IMG/VR virus record: IMGVR_UViG_3300028394_000002
Span: 1-64,000 of that record
Strand: one strand, 5' to 3'
DNA: 64,000 bases
DNA from: a virus
Positions 34,002 through 45,100 of the stretch are shown in pieces (the first letter of the stretch is position 1; every line of letters starts with the position of its first letter). The position numbers were made by a program, and so were the translations under genes. Under the pieces are notes generated by a model. That model worked only from the letters and a program-made list of their open reading frames with translations. It was not told where the DNA came from and ran no database searches.

Positions 34002-34228
34002 GATATAAAAACTTAACTACTTACGAAAAATTTAAACTTTTAGGTTTAGTAATTAAAGCTGTATTTGGAACAATAGGAGGAGCTGTAATACTAGAACAAA
34101 ATCATCCTTACTTAGCTTTGATCATACTAGCATTAGGAGCTGGAGCCAATGAATGGGTATCCTTTTTAAAAGACAGAGAAATGACTAACATAACTAATAA
34201 AATAGAACATGAAACTACCTTCATATAA
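33998..34228 (+). CDS. Holin-like membrane protein, 76 aa
   Basis: Two hydrophobic segments (FKLLGLVIKAVFGTIGGAVI about residues 12-31 and YLALIILALGAGANEWVSF about 38-56) and a polar, charged C-terminus. Its size and layout are typical of two-pass holins. It overlaps the upstream gene by four bases and the spanin gene by twenty. Confidence 0.65.
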   Translation: MRYKNLTTYEKFKLLGLVIKAVFGTIGGAVILEQNHPYLALIILALGAGANEWVSFLKDREMTNITNKIEHETTFI

Positions 34229-34766
34229 ACGACTTATAATTGTAATATATATATTACTAACACTTGTAGCTTTAGGTGCTTGTAATAGCTCTAAAAGGGC
34301 TACTAGACAGTTTTCTAAAGCTGTTAACAAGTTTGGACAGAAAGAATCTGCTAACTATGTAATAGCTAACTATCCTGAGTACTTTAAAACTGTAGCTAAA
34401 ATAGATACTATCTTTAGTGTAGACACTATTTATGTAGCTGAAAAAGATGGTGTTGTTACAGATCCAGTTATTATGCATGACACTATTTACATTAAAACTA
34501 AAGACTTTAGTGCTAATATAAATAAGACTACTGGTAAGGGTACATATAAGATACCTGCTGACACTGTTGTAAAACATGACACAATATCTTTTATGGTTAA
34601 AGTTCCTTGCCCTGATGCTGATTTAGTAGCTTTAAAATCTAGTAAGGAGTTTGTGTTAGAAGTAGCTAAAGCTAAACAAAACTCTAACTTCTATAAGTTA
34701 CTCAGTCTTGTATTAGGCTTATTAGCAGGTTTTTTAGGTTATGCGCATTATAGAAAGGATAAATAG
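34209..34766 (+). CDS. Unimolecular spanin (lipoprotein with C-terminal membrane anchor)
   Basis: The N-terminus is a lipoprotein signal: basic KLPSYKRL, hydrophobic IIVIYILLTLVA, lipobox LGAC (Cys at about 25). A periplasmic stretch of about 130 residues rich in VDTIY and HDTIY strands follows. A C-terminal hydrophobic segment LLSLVLGLLAGFLGYAHY before HYRKDK anchors it in the inner membrane. A lipid-anchored N-terminus plus a C-terminal membrane segment is the defining topology of u-spanins such as T1 gp11, which fuse inner and outer membranes in the last lysis step. Confidence 0.78.
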   Translation: MKLPSYKRLIIVIYILLTLVALGACNSSKRATRQFSKAVNKFGQKESANYVIANYPEYFKTVAKIDTIFSVDTIYVAEKDGVVTDPVIMHDTIYIKTKDFSANINKTTGKGTYKIPADTVVKHDTISFMVKVPCPDADLVALKSSKEFVLEVAKAKQNSNFYKLLSLVLGLLAGFLGYAHYRKDK

Positions 34767-34843
34767 TTATTTAATTAATAACAATTAGATGTATTCAAAT
34801 ACCTCTCTTATACTATATATTAGATACTTATAACCATATTAAA

Positions 34844-35002
34844 ATGAAAGAAGAAGTAAAACAATCATTAGAATTAATTATAAGAGGTTTAGAATCTCTT
34901 AGACTAACTAGGGAAGAAAGGGCTATTTTTGATAATGCCTTTAAAATCTTAACAACAGAATTAACCACTTCAGTAGAAGTTACAGAAGAACAATCAGCTT
35001 AA
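34844..35002 (+). CDS. Small hypothetical protein, 52 aa
   Basis: ATG 34844 to TAA 35000-35002 encodes a helical, charged protein (MKEEVKQSLELIIRGLESLR). It sits alone between the spanin gene and a terminator, with an AT-rich TATACTATATATTAGATA stretch upstream that could be its own promoter. Function unknown. Confidence 0.6.
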   Translation: MKEEVKQSLELIIRGLESLRLTREERAIFDNAFKILTTELTTSVEVTEEQSA

Positions 35003-35033
35003 TCGTATTAAGTTTGTTATTAATCAACCTACT

Positions 35034-35063
35034 AGGCTCTTACTAAGGTAGGAGCCTTTTTTT
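35034..35063 (+). terminator. Terminator between lysis and tail genes
   Basis: AGGCTCTTAC (35034-35043) pairs with GTAGGAGCCT (35048-35057), 10 bp with one G-U pair and a TAAG loop, followed by a run of T. The next gene starts at 35074. Confidence 0.9.
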
Positions 35064-35073
35064 ATTTTATAAA

Positions 35074-35778
35074 ATGGCTACAACAACATCATTAAATCAT
35101 ATAACATATCTGATTCTTAATCAGCTTAGAGGTAGGTCTGTAATAACAGATACTATTACTACAGACCAGATAGAGCAGATTATAGTTAATTTAAGATCTC
35201 AACTTATTAAACAGGATGCTAATAAAGGCTACTCGGCTGACCCTTACATCATACAAGACCTAGGTTGTGTAGAATTGGAGGAAGTAGATGCTGGAGAATC
35301 TTGTATTATTGAGGCAGGTTGTACATTGCTAAGAAGTGTTAAACCTATTCCTAGTACTATCGAGCTTCACAACTCTCAACTCTTTACTAGAGTAGGGCCT
35401 ATAAACAAGGGGTTAGCTGGATATGATTTAGTTCAATATGAAAGAATTCCTTTTGTACTTAATAACAAGTACACTAAAGATAGAATTAGATACTATATGC
35501 AGAATACTAATGGTTATCTGTATCTTATAGTTCCTACTAATATACTACAAGTACTTAGATTTATCAATGTTCAAGGAGTATTTGAAGACCCTAGAGAAGC
35601 TTATAACTTTGAAGACTGTAGTGGAACACCTTGTTATACAGATGATTCACCATTTCCAGTTAAAAATTGGATGGTTAATACAATAGTTAAAATGACTGTA
35701 GAGCTATTCTTAAATCAAGAATCACAAACACCTTCAGATAATACTAATAACAATAGGAATGATTACAGCCAAAACTAA
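35074..35778 (+). CDS. Probable tail or neck ring protein, 234 aa
   Basis: MATTTSLNHITYLILNQLRG begins a protein with a helical N-terminus, a beta-rich middle and the stretch DDSPFPVKNWMVNTIVKMTV near residues 191-210. 'SPFP(V)xxWM' followed by a helix is a feature I associate with ring proteins of Bacteroidota podophages. It is first in the tail cluster. An exact role cannot be given. Confidence 0.72.
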   Translation: MATTTSLNHITYLILNQLRGRSVITDTITTDQIEQIIVNLRSQLIKQDANKGYSADPYIIQDLGCVELEEVDAGESCIIEAGCTLLRSVKPIPSTIELHNSQLFTRVGPINKGLAGYDLVQYERIPFVLNNKYTKDRIRYYMQNTNGYLYLIVPTNILQVLRFINVQGVFEDPREAYNFEDCSGTPCYTDDSPFPVKNWMVNTIVKMTVELFLNQESQTPSDNTNNNRNDYSQN

Positions 35779-36358
35779 TTTAAGTAATACAGATCTAGGT
35801 ATTAAGGAGAGAGGTAAAAGTAAGTATCCTAATGATTATGCTATCGGTGACTACTATAAGTATTACAAAGATAACATAAGTACTAAGGAACTGCCTTTAG
35901 GTACTCCTGTTAGTAACTTATCTTATAATATCTCAGCTAAAAAGTATAGAGCTGTATTACTAGCTATCTTTAGAAAGGCTAGAGAGAAGATGATTTTAAA
36001 CAATTTAGAGTATATTTTACCTTGTAAGATGGGTAAAATAACTATATGTAAGTTTAAAAAGAAGATTAAATTAGATGAGGAAGGTAATCTAGTAGCAAGA
36101 TTAGCTGTTAATTACAGAGCTACAAGAGAATTATGGGCTACTGATGAGCAATCAAAACTAGCTAAAAAGATTATATTTCATTTAAACGATCACACAGAAG
36201 GTTACACTTTTAAGATTGCTTGGATTAAGAATAACTGTACAATGTACAAAAAGAAATTTTATAAACTAATACCTATTAGAGAGTTTAAGAGAGAGCTTCC
36301 TAAATTAATGGGTCAAAACCCTAATTTAGATTTTTATACTTTTAAAAATTCTGATTAA
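35759..36358 (+). CDS. Conserved-looking tail-cluster protein, 199 aa
   Basis: A basic, soluble protein (MITAKTNLSNTDLGIKERGK...) that includes LPCKMGKITICKFKKKIKLD and a C-terminal YTFKIAWIKNNCTMYKKKFY. It overlaps the upstream gene by 20 bases. The basic strands suggest contact with DNA or a virion partner, but no known motif was found. Confidence 0.7.
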   Translation: MITAKTNLSNTDLGIKERGKSKYPNDYAIGDYYKYYKDNISTKELPLGTPVSNLSYNISAKKYRAVLLAIFRKAREKMILNNLEYILPCKMGKITICKFKKKIKLDEEGNLVARLAVNYRATRELWATDEQSKLAKKIIFHLNDHTEGYTFKIAWIKNNCTMYKKKFYKLIPIREFKRELPKLMGQNPNLDFYTFKNSD

Positions 36359-36371
36359 TAATATATACTAA

Positions 36372-37223
36372 ATGGCTTTAAACGGTAAACTCATCTCTGT
36401 TAAAGAGGTTGTTAATAATGTACTTAGAGATAATCAATACAAAACTCAAGACTTTGAGGTTGGTAGTATGATTGAATGGTCTGCTGAAGCCTGTGATTTA
36501 ATAGGTGTTCCTTATAATCTTATTAATGATTATGCTATAATCCCTATAGAAGACCATAAAGGGTTTATACCTTGTAATTTACACACACAATTACAAACTA
36601 TGACACTAACAACTAGTGGTGTAGTCTTGCCTATGCGTGAGAGTACTTCAACTACTAACCCTTTTAGTGTTAATAATGTAAATGACTATCCTTTAGTTAA
36701 TCCAGTAGACCCAGTAGGATTTGATGTTAATGGCAATCCTATTATGACTTTTAATAATTATGATAGCGCTATCTCAGCTGGATTAATAAACAACTTACCT
36801 TACTCTTTAAGAGATATTACATATAGCACAAGAGGTAATTATATCTTCACATCTTTTAAAGATGGTGCTAGTGTAGTTATGTTTTATAAAGCCTTTCCTA
36901 TAGATGAAGAAGGTTATCCACTTATACCTGATGATACTAGTTACAAAATAGCTGTTCAATCTTACATTAGAATGAAGTTAGACTTCCTTTTATGGAGAAA
37001 GAATATTATAGCTAGAGATGTATTTGAATATGCAGAAAGAGAGTGGATGTGGTATGTAGGCCAAGCTAAAACTAAAGCCTTAACTCCTACTTATGATATG
37101 ATGGAGTCATGGAAGAATAACTGGTTAACTTTAATGCCTAAGATTAATGAACAAGCTAGAAACTTTGAAGGTGTTGGACAATCTCAATATATTAACTTTG
37201 GTATGAAAAACTATAGATTCTAA
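36372..37223 (+). CDS. Tail tubular / ring protein, 283 aa
   Basis: MALNGKLISVKEVVNNVLRD starts a protein with paired helices (FEVGSMIEWSAEACDLIG and KIAVQSYIRMKLDFLLWRKN, then FEYAEREWMWYVGQAKTKAL). This helical frame is typical of P22 gp4-like adaptor or tail tubular proteins. It ends one base into the next gene, the very large tail protein, as in other crAss-like genomes. Confidence 0.75.
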   Translation: MALNGKLISVKEVVNNVLRDNQYKTQDFEVGSMIEWSAEACDLIGVPYNLINDYAIIPIEDHKGFIPCNLHTQLQTMTLTTSGVVLPMRESTSTTNPFSVNNVNDYPLVNPVDPVGFDVNGNPIMTFNNYDSAISAGLINNLPYSLRDITYSTRGNYIFTSFKDGASVVMFYKAFPIDEEGYPLIPDDTSYKIAVQSYIRMKLDFLLWRKNIIARDVFEYAEREWMWYVGQAKTKALTPTYDMMESWKNNWLTLMPKINEQARNFEGVGQSQYINFGMKNYRF

Positions 37224-40200
37224 TGGCAGAAGAAAATCAACAAGGTCGTCAAAACATACAATCAACTGGTGCTAGTATTAACTCCTTTAGTAAAGGGATT
37301 AACCAAGATCTAGCTAAAACTGTTTATAAAGAAGGGAACTATTTAGATGCTCTAAATATTACCTTACTTACTGATAGCGGTTTAAGTACAGCTGTAATAC
37401 AAAATAAAAAAGGTAATAAACTACAAATTAAGTTTCCTGAAATTATACCAGGTGCTACTTATGAATTTGGTGGAGAATACCCTCAAGTTATACCTGCTCA
37501 AGAAAATCTTAAAGCTCTTGAAGGTATAGCAGTAACTGATGGTAATGGTGTACAAACCTTATTCTTCTTTACAAAGAGTAATGCTGTTGGAAATCTTAAT
37601 GACAATGGTTATGGCCAAATATGGAGATGTAATTTCCTAGGAACTACTGATAATATATCAGGTGCTATTAATGGTTATGAACTAACCGTTAATGGTCATA
37701 TGATGTACAATAGAGATTTAAACTTTAGTTCTGTAGAAAGAATTAAAGCTCTTGTAAAGTATGAGAATCAAAACTTTTCTAGGATTTATTGGACTGATAG
37801 TGGTGTAAATCCAGTAAGATCTATTAATACTATAGGTTCATTGTCATCAGTATTGCAAACACCTGTTAGAACTTTAAATATAGTAGCTTATGTTAATTTA
37901 GATACTCCTGTTATTAAAAGACTAATCAAAGGAGAATTGCCTGAAGGCAGATACCAATTAGCTTATAGATTATTAAACAAATATGGCTGTTTAACCAACT
38001 TTAGTACTTGTAGTAACTTAATAGATGTTATTGAAGGTGATGAATTCAATAGTGAGTTTGGCTATCCTATTGCTGATACTGTAGCATATAGCACAGATGT
38101 AATGGCTGAAACAGATACTAAAGATGTTATTGATTCTAATAAAGGTATTGAGTTTTACATACCTCATATTGATAAGGATTATCAAATGATTCAGTATGCT
38201 TTAATACACTATAGTCAACCTAACTTACCTGAAATATTTGTATATCCTTATAAGGAAATATCATTATATACTAATCAGAATGAAAGTTTTACTGATTTAT
38301 ATAGTGACACTACAACTCTTACAGCAGAAGAGTTTAATATAATGTATTCTCCATTTGAGAAAGCTTCAACTATTGAAATTAAAGACAACATTTTATTTGC
38401 AGCTAATACTACAAATGAAATGTTTAAAGTTAATGTAGATTACAGAGCTTATAGATTTAACAATGGAGGTGAAGCTGTTACATATGAATTAGATGGCACT
38501 ACTAATATTTTTAGTACTACTTACCCTAATAACAACTTACTAGATGTTATAAACCCTTATAATGATGAAAGCGGTAAGGTCTTTGGTTTAAATCCTAGTG
38601 GTACTACAATAGATTGGTTTAATACCCAACAATATAAATTTCATCAAGATGGAGTTACTGTAGGAGGTATAGGTCCAAATATTAGTTATACTTTTGGTAC
38701 AACTGAAATGATAGTTGATACTAATCAAATAAATATAAATAGAGCTCCTTTAATTCAAACTGACATAGATAATAACAATTTAGTAGCTTCTGCACCTAAT
38801 CACACAACTAATAACAATGGTAGCTTTAGCTCACTAAAATCTCCATACAAAGCTAGTTGTCAAGTATCTTGGCAGCGTGGAGAAGTATATAGATTTGGTA
38901 TTACCTTCTATAATAAGAAAGGACAAGCTTCTTATGTTAATTGGGTAGCAGATATTAAGATGCCTGATTTTAATGAGGTGTATAACAATCCTATGTCTTT
39001 ATTATCAAGACATGGAGATAATGGTAAACTACTAATGTATTCTACTCATATAAATTTTGATGTAACTATACCTCAAGATTTAGCTGAGGATATTACAGGT
39101 TTTAGAATGGTTTATGTTGAAAGACAAGAAAATGATAAAACTAGATTTGGAACTGCTATTACTGGTGGTTTACAATCTTTTGAAAGATTAGATATAAATC
39201 ATGGTTATAGTAGGTCTTTTATTATAACAATATTAGCAACTGTTATTTGCTATAAAGTAGGTAACTATATTGATGAGATAGATGGTGATATGGATTTATT
39301 TAAAATCAAAGAGAATATCAGGCAAAAAATAATGGCTACTGTAGCTGCAGCTATTGTTAAAAAACTTCTTTATATGCCTTATCCAGCTGCTCAACGTGTA
39401 ACTAGTTCTGAAGATTTAGCTGATTTTATAGATAGTGTTTTAGATGGGGCTACTAATAATAAAGGAGGTTTTTTAGACGGGATATTTTCTGGAGGTAATT
39501 TATTTAAATTAATACCGCCTAAACTTGTTGACAAAATTAGAGAGTCTATTAAAGAAGATTTAAGAAAAACATTAGCTCATAAAGTAGCTGGATTACATCC
39601 TAATGTATATAGTTTAGGTCAAAGAGGTTTAGCTTATTCACAAATAAACAGCCCTTCAGGTTCAGCTGCAATAGGTTACACTTTGTCACCTATTATTGAT
39701 TTTAATAAATATACTTTTAAACAAGGAGATTATTTAAAACCTATTAATATATTTGAGCAAGATAATAAAGTTGTATATCAAGTACATAGAGATTCTACAG
39801 TTGGATTATACAATGTATTAGATAGCTCAGCTTATTTAAGAAAATGGTACAAAGGGAGTACTATTCCTTGGAATCAAGTAGCTGATAATGATGATAGAAG
39901 AATGTACATCAGAAATCAAAAAGTACTTATTCCTGGTGAATTGTTAGGCGCTGGATTTGATAATGTATTAAGTAGTACTAATAGTAATGGAGGAAATCTA
40001 GATTACTTAATATCTAATAGTTATATATCAACTATACCTCAAACTAATAAAAGAGGAGATATAATCAGTAATGCTAGTTTAATTATAGATGATGTTACTG
40101 AGGCTGTAAAAAAGGGATTCGAAAATGCAGAATTTCCATATAATTACGTTCCAAATACAGATTTCTTAAAAAAAATATTAAGACCTCATACAGCATTAGG

Positions 40201-42139
40201 TATTGGAGATAAAAAACACATGATTGTTACTAACCCTATTTGGGGTGGTAATGGAGTACCTCGTGGAGTTGATTTTTCAAATGATGAGGAGGAGTCTTAT
40301 TTAGAACAATTAAATACCCCTTATTTCCAATCTGAAGATGCTATTAGGTACAAAGATCATGGAGGAGATTATACTGTTACTTATTGTAGACCTATAAGTG
40401 TTACACAATATGGAGGAGTAGGATACAGTAGTAGAGCTAATAATGAATATATACCTGCAAGTGGTTTTTATTCACTAATTACTAGATTAGGTAATAAATC
40501 ATTTAGTATTAAAGCTAATCTAGGTGATACTTATTTAGGAGTGTATGATGCAGTTAACTATTGTTATTATTACAACCAAGTAAGACCTCTTGGTTATCAA
40601 GATCCTATTAGAAGTAAGAAAGGGATGTATGAAATATTTCCTTGTGAGTCTAGTTTTAACTTTGCTTTAAGAGAAGGTAATCATCCAATTGTTAGTTTAT
40701 CTCCAGATGATTTAAAAGAAAATTCTGATTTTAAAACTGAAAGCATTAGCAATCCTGATCAAAGTAAGTTTTTTAATTTTATAAAGAAACCTAAAACAGC
40801 TAAAGTTGCGGGAGTTATAGCAGGAACAATGGTATATGGAGCTGTTCTTCCTTTAGCATTACTTAGAGGTGGAATTCATAATAGGTTTAGAAAGCGTGTA
40901 CAAAAAGATGGTCCTGATACTGCTAATCTAGTATTAAGAAATGAAAGGTTTTTATTATCTGAATTTAAATACAATGATGTATTCCATCAAAAATATAATA
41001 TTCAAAAGTATTTTCCACCTAGTATGTTTTTTGCTAATGAGGTGGATCAATATACTAATAGAATATGGCATTCTAAACCTAAGATAGATGGTGAAGTAAT
41101 TGATAGTTGGAGAGATTTTCAATTTGTAGATTATCTAGATGTTGAAGGTACACAAGGCCCTATTGTAGAATTAGTTGTTAATAAGAATAAAATATTCTTT
41201 TATCAAACTAATGGAATAGGTATTGCTAGTAGTAATGAAAGAGGTGCTGTCCAAGGAGCTGATGGTAGTATAGTTTTAAGTAATAATAAAGTATTATTAA
41301 GATATGACTACATTACTAAGGAAACTGGTACATCACATCAGTATAGTGTTATTAATACTAATATGGCAATATATCATTATGATGATAGTCTTAAAAAGAT
41401 ATTTCAAGTAGCTGATTCTAATCCTTACCAAAATAAATCTGGATTAGAATGTATATCTGATAACTCAGGTTTATTTAGTAAATTACAAAGTGTTAACAAT
41501 AACATTAATAAATTATTTAATGGTGTTCACGGTGTATATGATACAGAATATCAAACAATATATTATACATTCTTAGATAGAGTTAATCCTGAGAATAGTT
41601 TTACATTAGGTTACAATGAAAAGATGCAAGCATTTGAAAGCTTCTATAGTTTTAAACCTAAAATATACTTTAAATTAAATACTAGAGTGTTTAGTAGTTT
41701 AGGAGATGATAAATGTTACTGGCATAATAAAGGTAACTATGGAGAGTTTTATGATGATTACTTCCCAAGTAAATTAAAGTTCTTAACTAATGAAAATCCA
41801 TTACAAACTAAAGTTTGGGATAATCAACAATATCAAACTGAAGTATATGATACTAATGGGGTATTACAAAATCTAGTTACTATTGATTTAATACAACATA
41901 AAACTGAGAATCAATCTACTTTGTTACAACCTTTGTATCCGCAAAGTAATATTAATAAAGTAGAAAGAGATTGGAAATTACAAATACAAAGAGATATTAC
42001 TAATGCTACTTATTCTACTTTATCTAAACCTAGATTAAGAGATATGTATTTGCAAACAGAAATAAGCTTTACTAATAGAGAGAACCAAAGATTAGTTTTG
42101 CATCCAATTATAACATTTTATAGACAATCAATACATTAA
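37223..42139 (+). CDS. Large tail protein (stabilisation / muzzle type), 1638 aa
   Basis: The N-terminus AEENQQGRQNIQSTGASINS and NSFSKGINQDLAKTVYKEGN is typical of crAss tail stabilisation proteins. The body is beta-rich, Tyr and Asn-rich. Around residues 660-800 there is an insertion-like helical region with a possible membrane helix (FIITILATVICYKVGNYIDE) and a second near 1200 (AGVIAGTMVYGAVLPLALLR). The end contains FFYQTNGIGIASSNERGAVQ and a C-terminal fibre-like part. It would close the distal end of the short tail. Role inferred from size and place. Confidence 0.75.
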   Translation: MAEENQQGRQNIQSTGASINSFSKGINQDLAKTVYKEGNYLDALNITLLTDSGLSTAVIQNKKGNKLQIKFPEIIPGATYEFGGEYPQVIPAQENLKALEGIAVTDGNGVQTLFFFTKSNAVGNLNDNGYGQIWRCNFLGTTDNISGAINGYELTVNGHMMYNRDLNFSSVERIKALVKYENQNFSRIYWTDSGVNPVRSINTIGSLSSVLQTPVRTLNIVAYVNLDTPVIKRLIKGELPEGRYQLAYRLLNKYGCLTNFSTCSNLIDVIEGDEFNSEFGYPIADTVAYSTDVMAETDTKDVIDSNKGIEFYIPHIDKDYQMIQYALIHYSQPNLPEIFVYPYKEISLYTNQNESFTDLYSDTTTLTAEEFNIMYSPFEKASTIEIKDNILFAANTTNEMFKVNVDYRAYRFNNGGEAVTYELDGTTNIFSTTYPNNNLLDVINPYNDESGKVFGLNPSGTTIDWFNTQQYKFHQDGVTVGGIGPNISYTFGTTEMIVDTNQININRAPLIQTDIDNNNLVASAPNHTTNNNGSFSSLKSPYKASCQVSWQRGEVYRFGITFYNKKGQASYVNWVADIKMPDFNEVYNNPMSLLSRHGDNGKLLMYSTHINFDVTIPQDLAEDITGFRMVYVERQENDKTRFGTAITGGLQSFERLDINHGYSRSFIITILATVICYKVGNYIDEIDGDMDLFKIKENIRQKIMATVAAAIVKKLLYMPYPAAQRVTSSEDLADFIDSVLDGATNNKGGFLDGIFSGGNLFKLIPPKLVDKIRESIKEDLRKTLAHKVAGLHPNVYSLGQRGLAYSQINSPSGSAAIGYTLSPIIDFNKYTFKQGDYLKPINIFEQDNKVVYQVHRDSTVGLYNVLDSSAYLRKWYKGSTIPWNQVADNDDRRMYIRNQKVLIPGELLGAGFDNVLSSTNSNGGNLDYLISNSYISTIPQTNKRGDIISNASLIIDDVTEAVKKGFENAEFPYNYVPNTDFLKKILRPHTALGIGDKKHMIVTNPIWGGNGVPRGVDFSNDEEESYLEQLNTPYFQSEDAIRYKDHGGDYTVTYCRPISVTQYGGVGYSSRANNEYIPASGFYSLITRLGNKSFSIKANLGDTYLGVYDAVNYCYYYNQVRPLGYQDPIRSKKGMYEIFPCESSFNFALREGNHPIVSLSPDDLKENSDFKTESISNPDQSKFFNFIKKPKTAKVAGVIAGTMVYGAVLPLALLRGGIHNRFRKRVQKDGPDTANLVLRNERFLLSEFKYNDVFHQKYNIQKYFPPSMFFANEVDQYTNRIWHSKPKIDGEVIDSWRDFQFVDYLDVEGTQGPIVELVVNKNKIFFYQTNGIGIASSNERGAVQGADGSIVLSNNKVLLRYDYITKETGTSHQYSVINTNMAIYHYDDSLKKIFQVADSNPYQNKSGLECISDNSGLFSKLQSVNNNINKLFNGVHGVYDTEYQTIYYTFLDRVNPENSFTLGYNEKMQAFESFYSFKPKIYFKLNTRVFSSLGDDKCYWHNKGNYGEFYDDYFPSKLKFLTNENPLQTKVWDNQQYQTEVYDTNGVLQNLVTIDLIQHKTENQSTLLQPLYPQSNINKVERDWKLQIQRDITNATYSTLSKPRLRDMYLQTEISFTNRENQRLVLHPIITFYRQSIH

Positions 42140-42142
42140 GAT

Positions 42143-45100
42143 ATGCCTGATAAAAATAAAAAACAAAGAACTAAAGTATATAGAGATAAATTAGAATTTG
42201 ATAAAGCTAATCAAGCATATGAAGATAGTACTGCTTTAGCTAAACAAAATTTTAGTTTTTTTACTGATGAAGTAAATAAACTTAATATAGGTGATACACT
42301 TAAAGAATATAATGAATCTTATAATAATTATTTTACTTGGAAAAAAGATTTAAAAAAAAATGAAAAAATAAGTCCAGGAAGTCTTAATACAGAAATTAAA
42401 CCTGAAAAATATTTATATGATTGGGGTGAAAATTGGGGCGTAAATCCATTGTATCATATTAAAGATAAAACTAATCGTAAAGTTATACCGACTGTAGGTG
42501 AAACAGTGGATCCATCTATTAATAAAATTAATGAAGTAAAAAAAATATTTCCTAAAGCATCTCAAGCTTTTATTGATAAAAAAATTAGTGCGAGTAAACA
42601 AGATTCTATAGGTGTAGGATATATTATTAATAGTGGGGACTATGATGAAAACTTTAAAAAGAAAACAAATCCAGCTTCTTTAGATATAAGTATTAGTAAT
42701 AATGGGCCGTATATATATCCTTATTATACTGAACCAACAACTAAGCCTGTATATAAGGACCCAAAAACTTTATATACAGGAAGCAAAGCATTAAAAATAC
42801 AAGGTAAGCCAAGTGGGTATATTAATAAAGGTAATAATACTGGAAGACAAGAGTTTAGAAAAGGTGGATGGTTAGATGGATTAGATGAGGATAATCCAAT
42901 ACAAGATAATACAAAAGTAAAGGCTGCTGTAATTCCAAATCAAGCATTAATTCAAAGAGCTAAGTTTCTTGAAGGTGATAATTTAGAAAAAAAAATAAAT
43001 AAATCTTCTAGTTATTCAAAAGATAAAGATAAAACTGCTTTAAAAAATAAGGATAAAAGAGAAAATACTGTAACCAATGTTAAAAATTCTCAAGTAGAAA
43101 AATATACAAATAAAAATGTTGCTAATAAATTTCATACAGGTTTTAAATATAATGAAATTCAAATTTCAGATAATACAAGAGTAAGCAATCCTGTAATTCC
43201 AAATCAAACTTTAATACAAAAAAGTAATTTAAATAAAAATAAGGGAACTTTAAAAAGTATAGATAAAATGCCTGTACAACCTCTTACAAAAGAAGAAGTT
43301 AGAAAAGGGGTAAAATTTACAACTGATGTAGCAGGTATGTTTAATCCAATAATGGCTGTTGCAGGCTCTGCTATGGACATGCACCAAGGAGATAAAACTG
43401 GAGCAGCAATTGGATTAGTTCCTGGACTTAAAAGTTTTATAGCTAGTAAAAATATGGCTACTAAATTAGCTACAAAAATGTTTAATGCAGGAATACCTAA
43501 TAAAATAGTAACTCCTATTAAAAAAGGAATTAGAGAAGCTGGTAACTATATATCAGGAACTGCTGAAGTAATTGAGGCTAAAGATGATATAGGTAAACCT
43601 ATAGTAGAAACAGTAAAATCTAAATTAAGAAACGGAGGACAGTTAGATGGTTTAGATAATAATAAGACTGAACAAGCTCCAGATGTTACTAATGCTACAG
43701 AGTATGTAAAAGGTTGGTATAACTCACCTATGTATGACAACATATTAAGAAATCAAAATATAGATTTAGGTATAACAAATCCTAATAGATTAGAAAGACG
43801 TGTTAAACAACATAAGAAATATTACAATGAATCAAATTATAATGTTACTCCTAGTGTAGTAGAGAACTTAAAAAACTATGGAGAAGGTTACATTGATAAT
43901 AAAGGTAATAAACAAATAAACTTAAACAAGAATTTTGTACAAAACAATCCTAAATTAGTTAATAGTTTATTTGCCCATGAATTAACTCATGATAATTTAA
44001 TGACTGTTAAAGATAGAGAGTATATAAATAAAAATACTCCAGAATATAATCCCGCATTACATAAAGAAGACACATATAATAAGCTTACAGATCCTGAAGA
44101 AGTAAGATCTCAGATACATTCTATTAGACAGCTAAGTGGAGAAAATAAAATTTATGACCCACTTACCCAACCTTTTAAAAAGGAATACTTAGATAAAGTA
44201 AATGAGTCTTATAATCAAGGTACTAAAGAATCTGAAGATTACAATCAATTACAAAGATTAAGACAGTATTATTCAGATGATCAGATTACTGAGATGATGA
44301 ATACTATATCTAAATCTAATTCTAATGATGGAAAGGTTTATGCAAAGAATGGTGGACTGTTAAATAGTTTATCTAAGAAGAGGTTTGACATGGGAGGCCC
44401 TGTAAATGATGAAGAAAATAGTGATATATTACCAAGTTGGGATGCAGTAAAAGCTACTTTAAATCCTTACAATTGGGGAGTAGATGATTACACTAAAAGT
44501 GGAACAAGAGGACAAGCTTTTAATGCTGCAAGAAAAGCAGGAGAAGAAGAATTTATGTGGAATAATCAAAGATATAACACAAGAAAAGATACTGATTATA
44601 TACCATATATAGGTAGCAATCCTAATCAAAAAGAATACGATAATTTTTTAAGAAAAGAATATCCTGAATTTTTTAAAACTCTTAATAGAGGTAAAAATGT
44701 AGGTAGTATAACTTGGAAAGGAGCTTCTGACAAAGAGCCTAATAGAGCCTCTATAAAGCCAGAACAAACAAATTCTAATATTAATGTTGGAGAAAATCCT
44801 GAAAGTGGGCATGAGTTTATAGATAATATAATTGCAGAATCTAGTCATTTAAAAGATCCTAAATTATTTGAGAATATATTTAATCCTTATGAGTACAAAA
44901 CTGCATATGAATACATACGACATGGTGAAGAAAGATACAAAATACCAGGGACTGCTGAATATGATGCCCATAGATTAAGAGAGCCAGGTATGGCAATGAT
45001 AGCTTATGGAAATTTATCTCCTAATAATATAAAACAAATACAAAAAAATTTAGGAGTAAAAGATGATGGTTATTTTGGACCAGATACATATAAAGCAATG

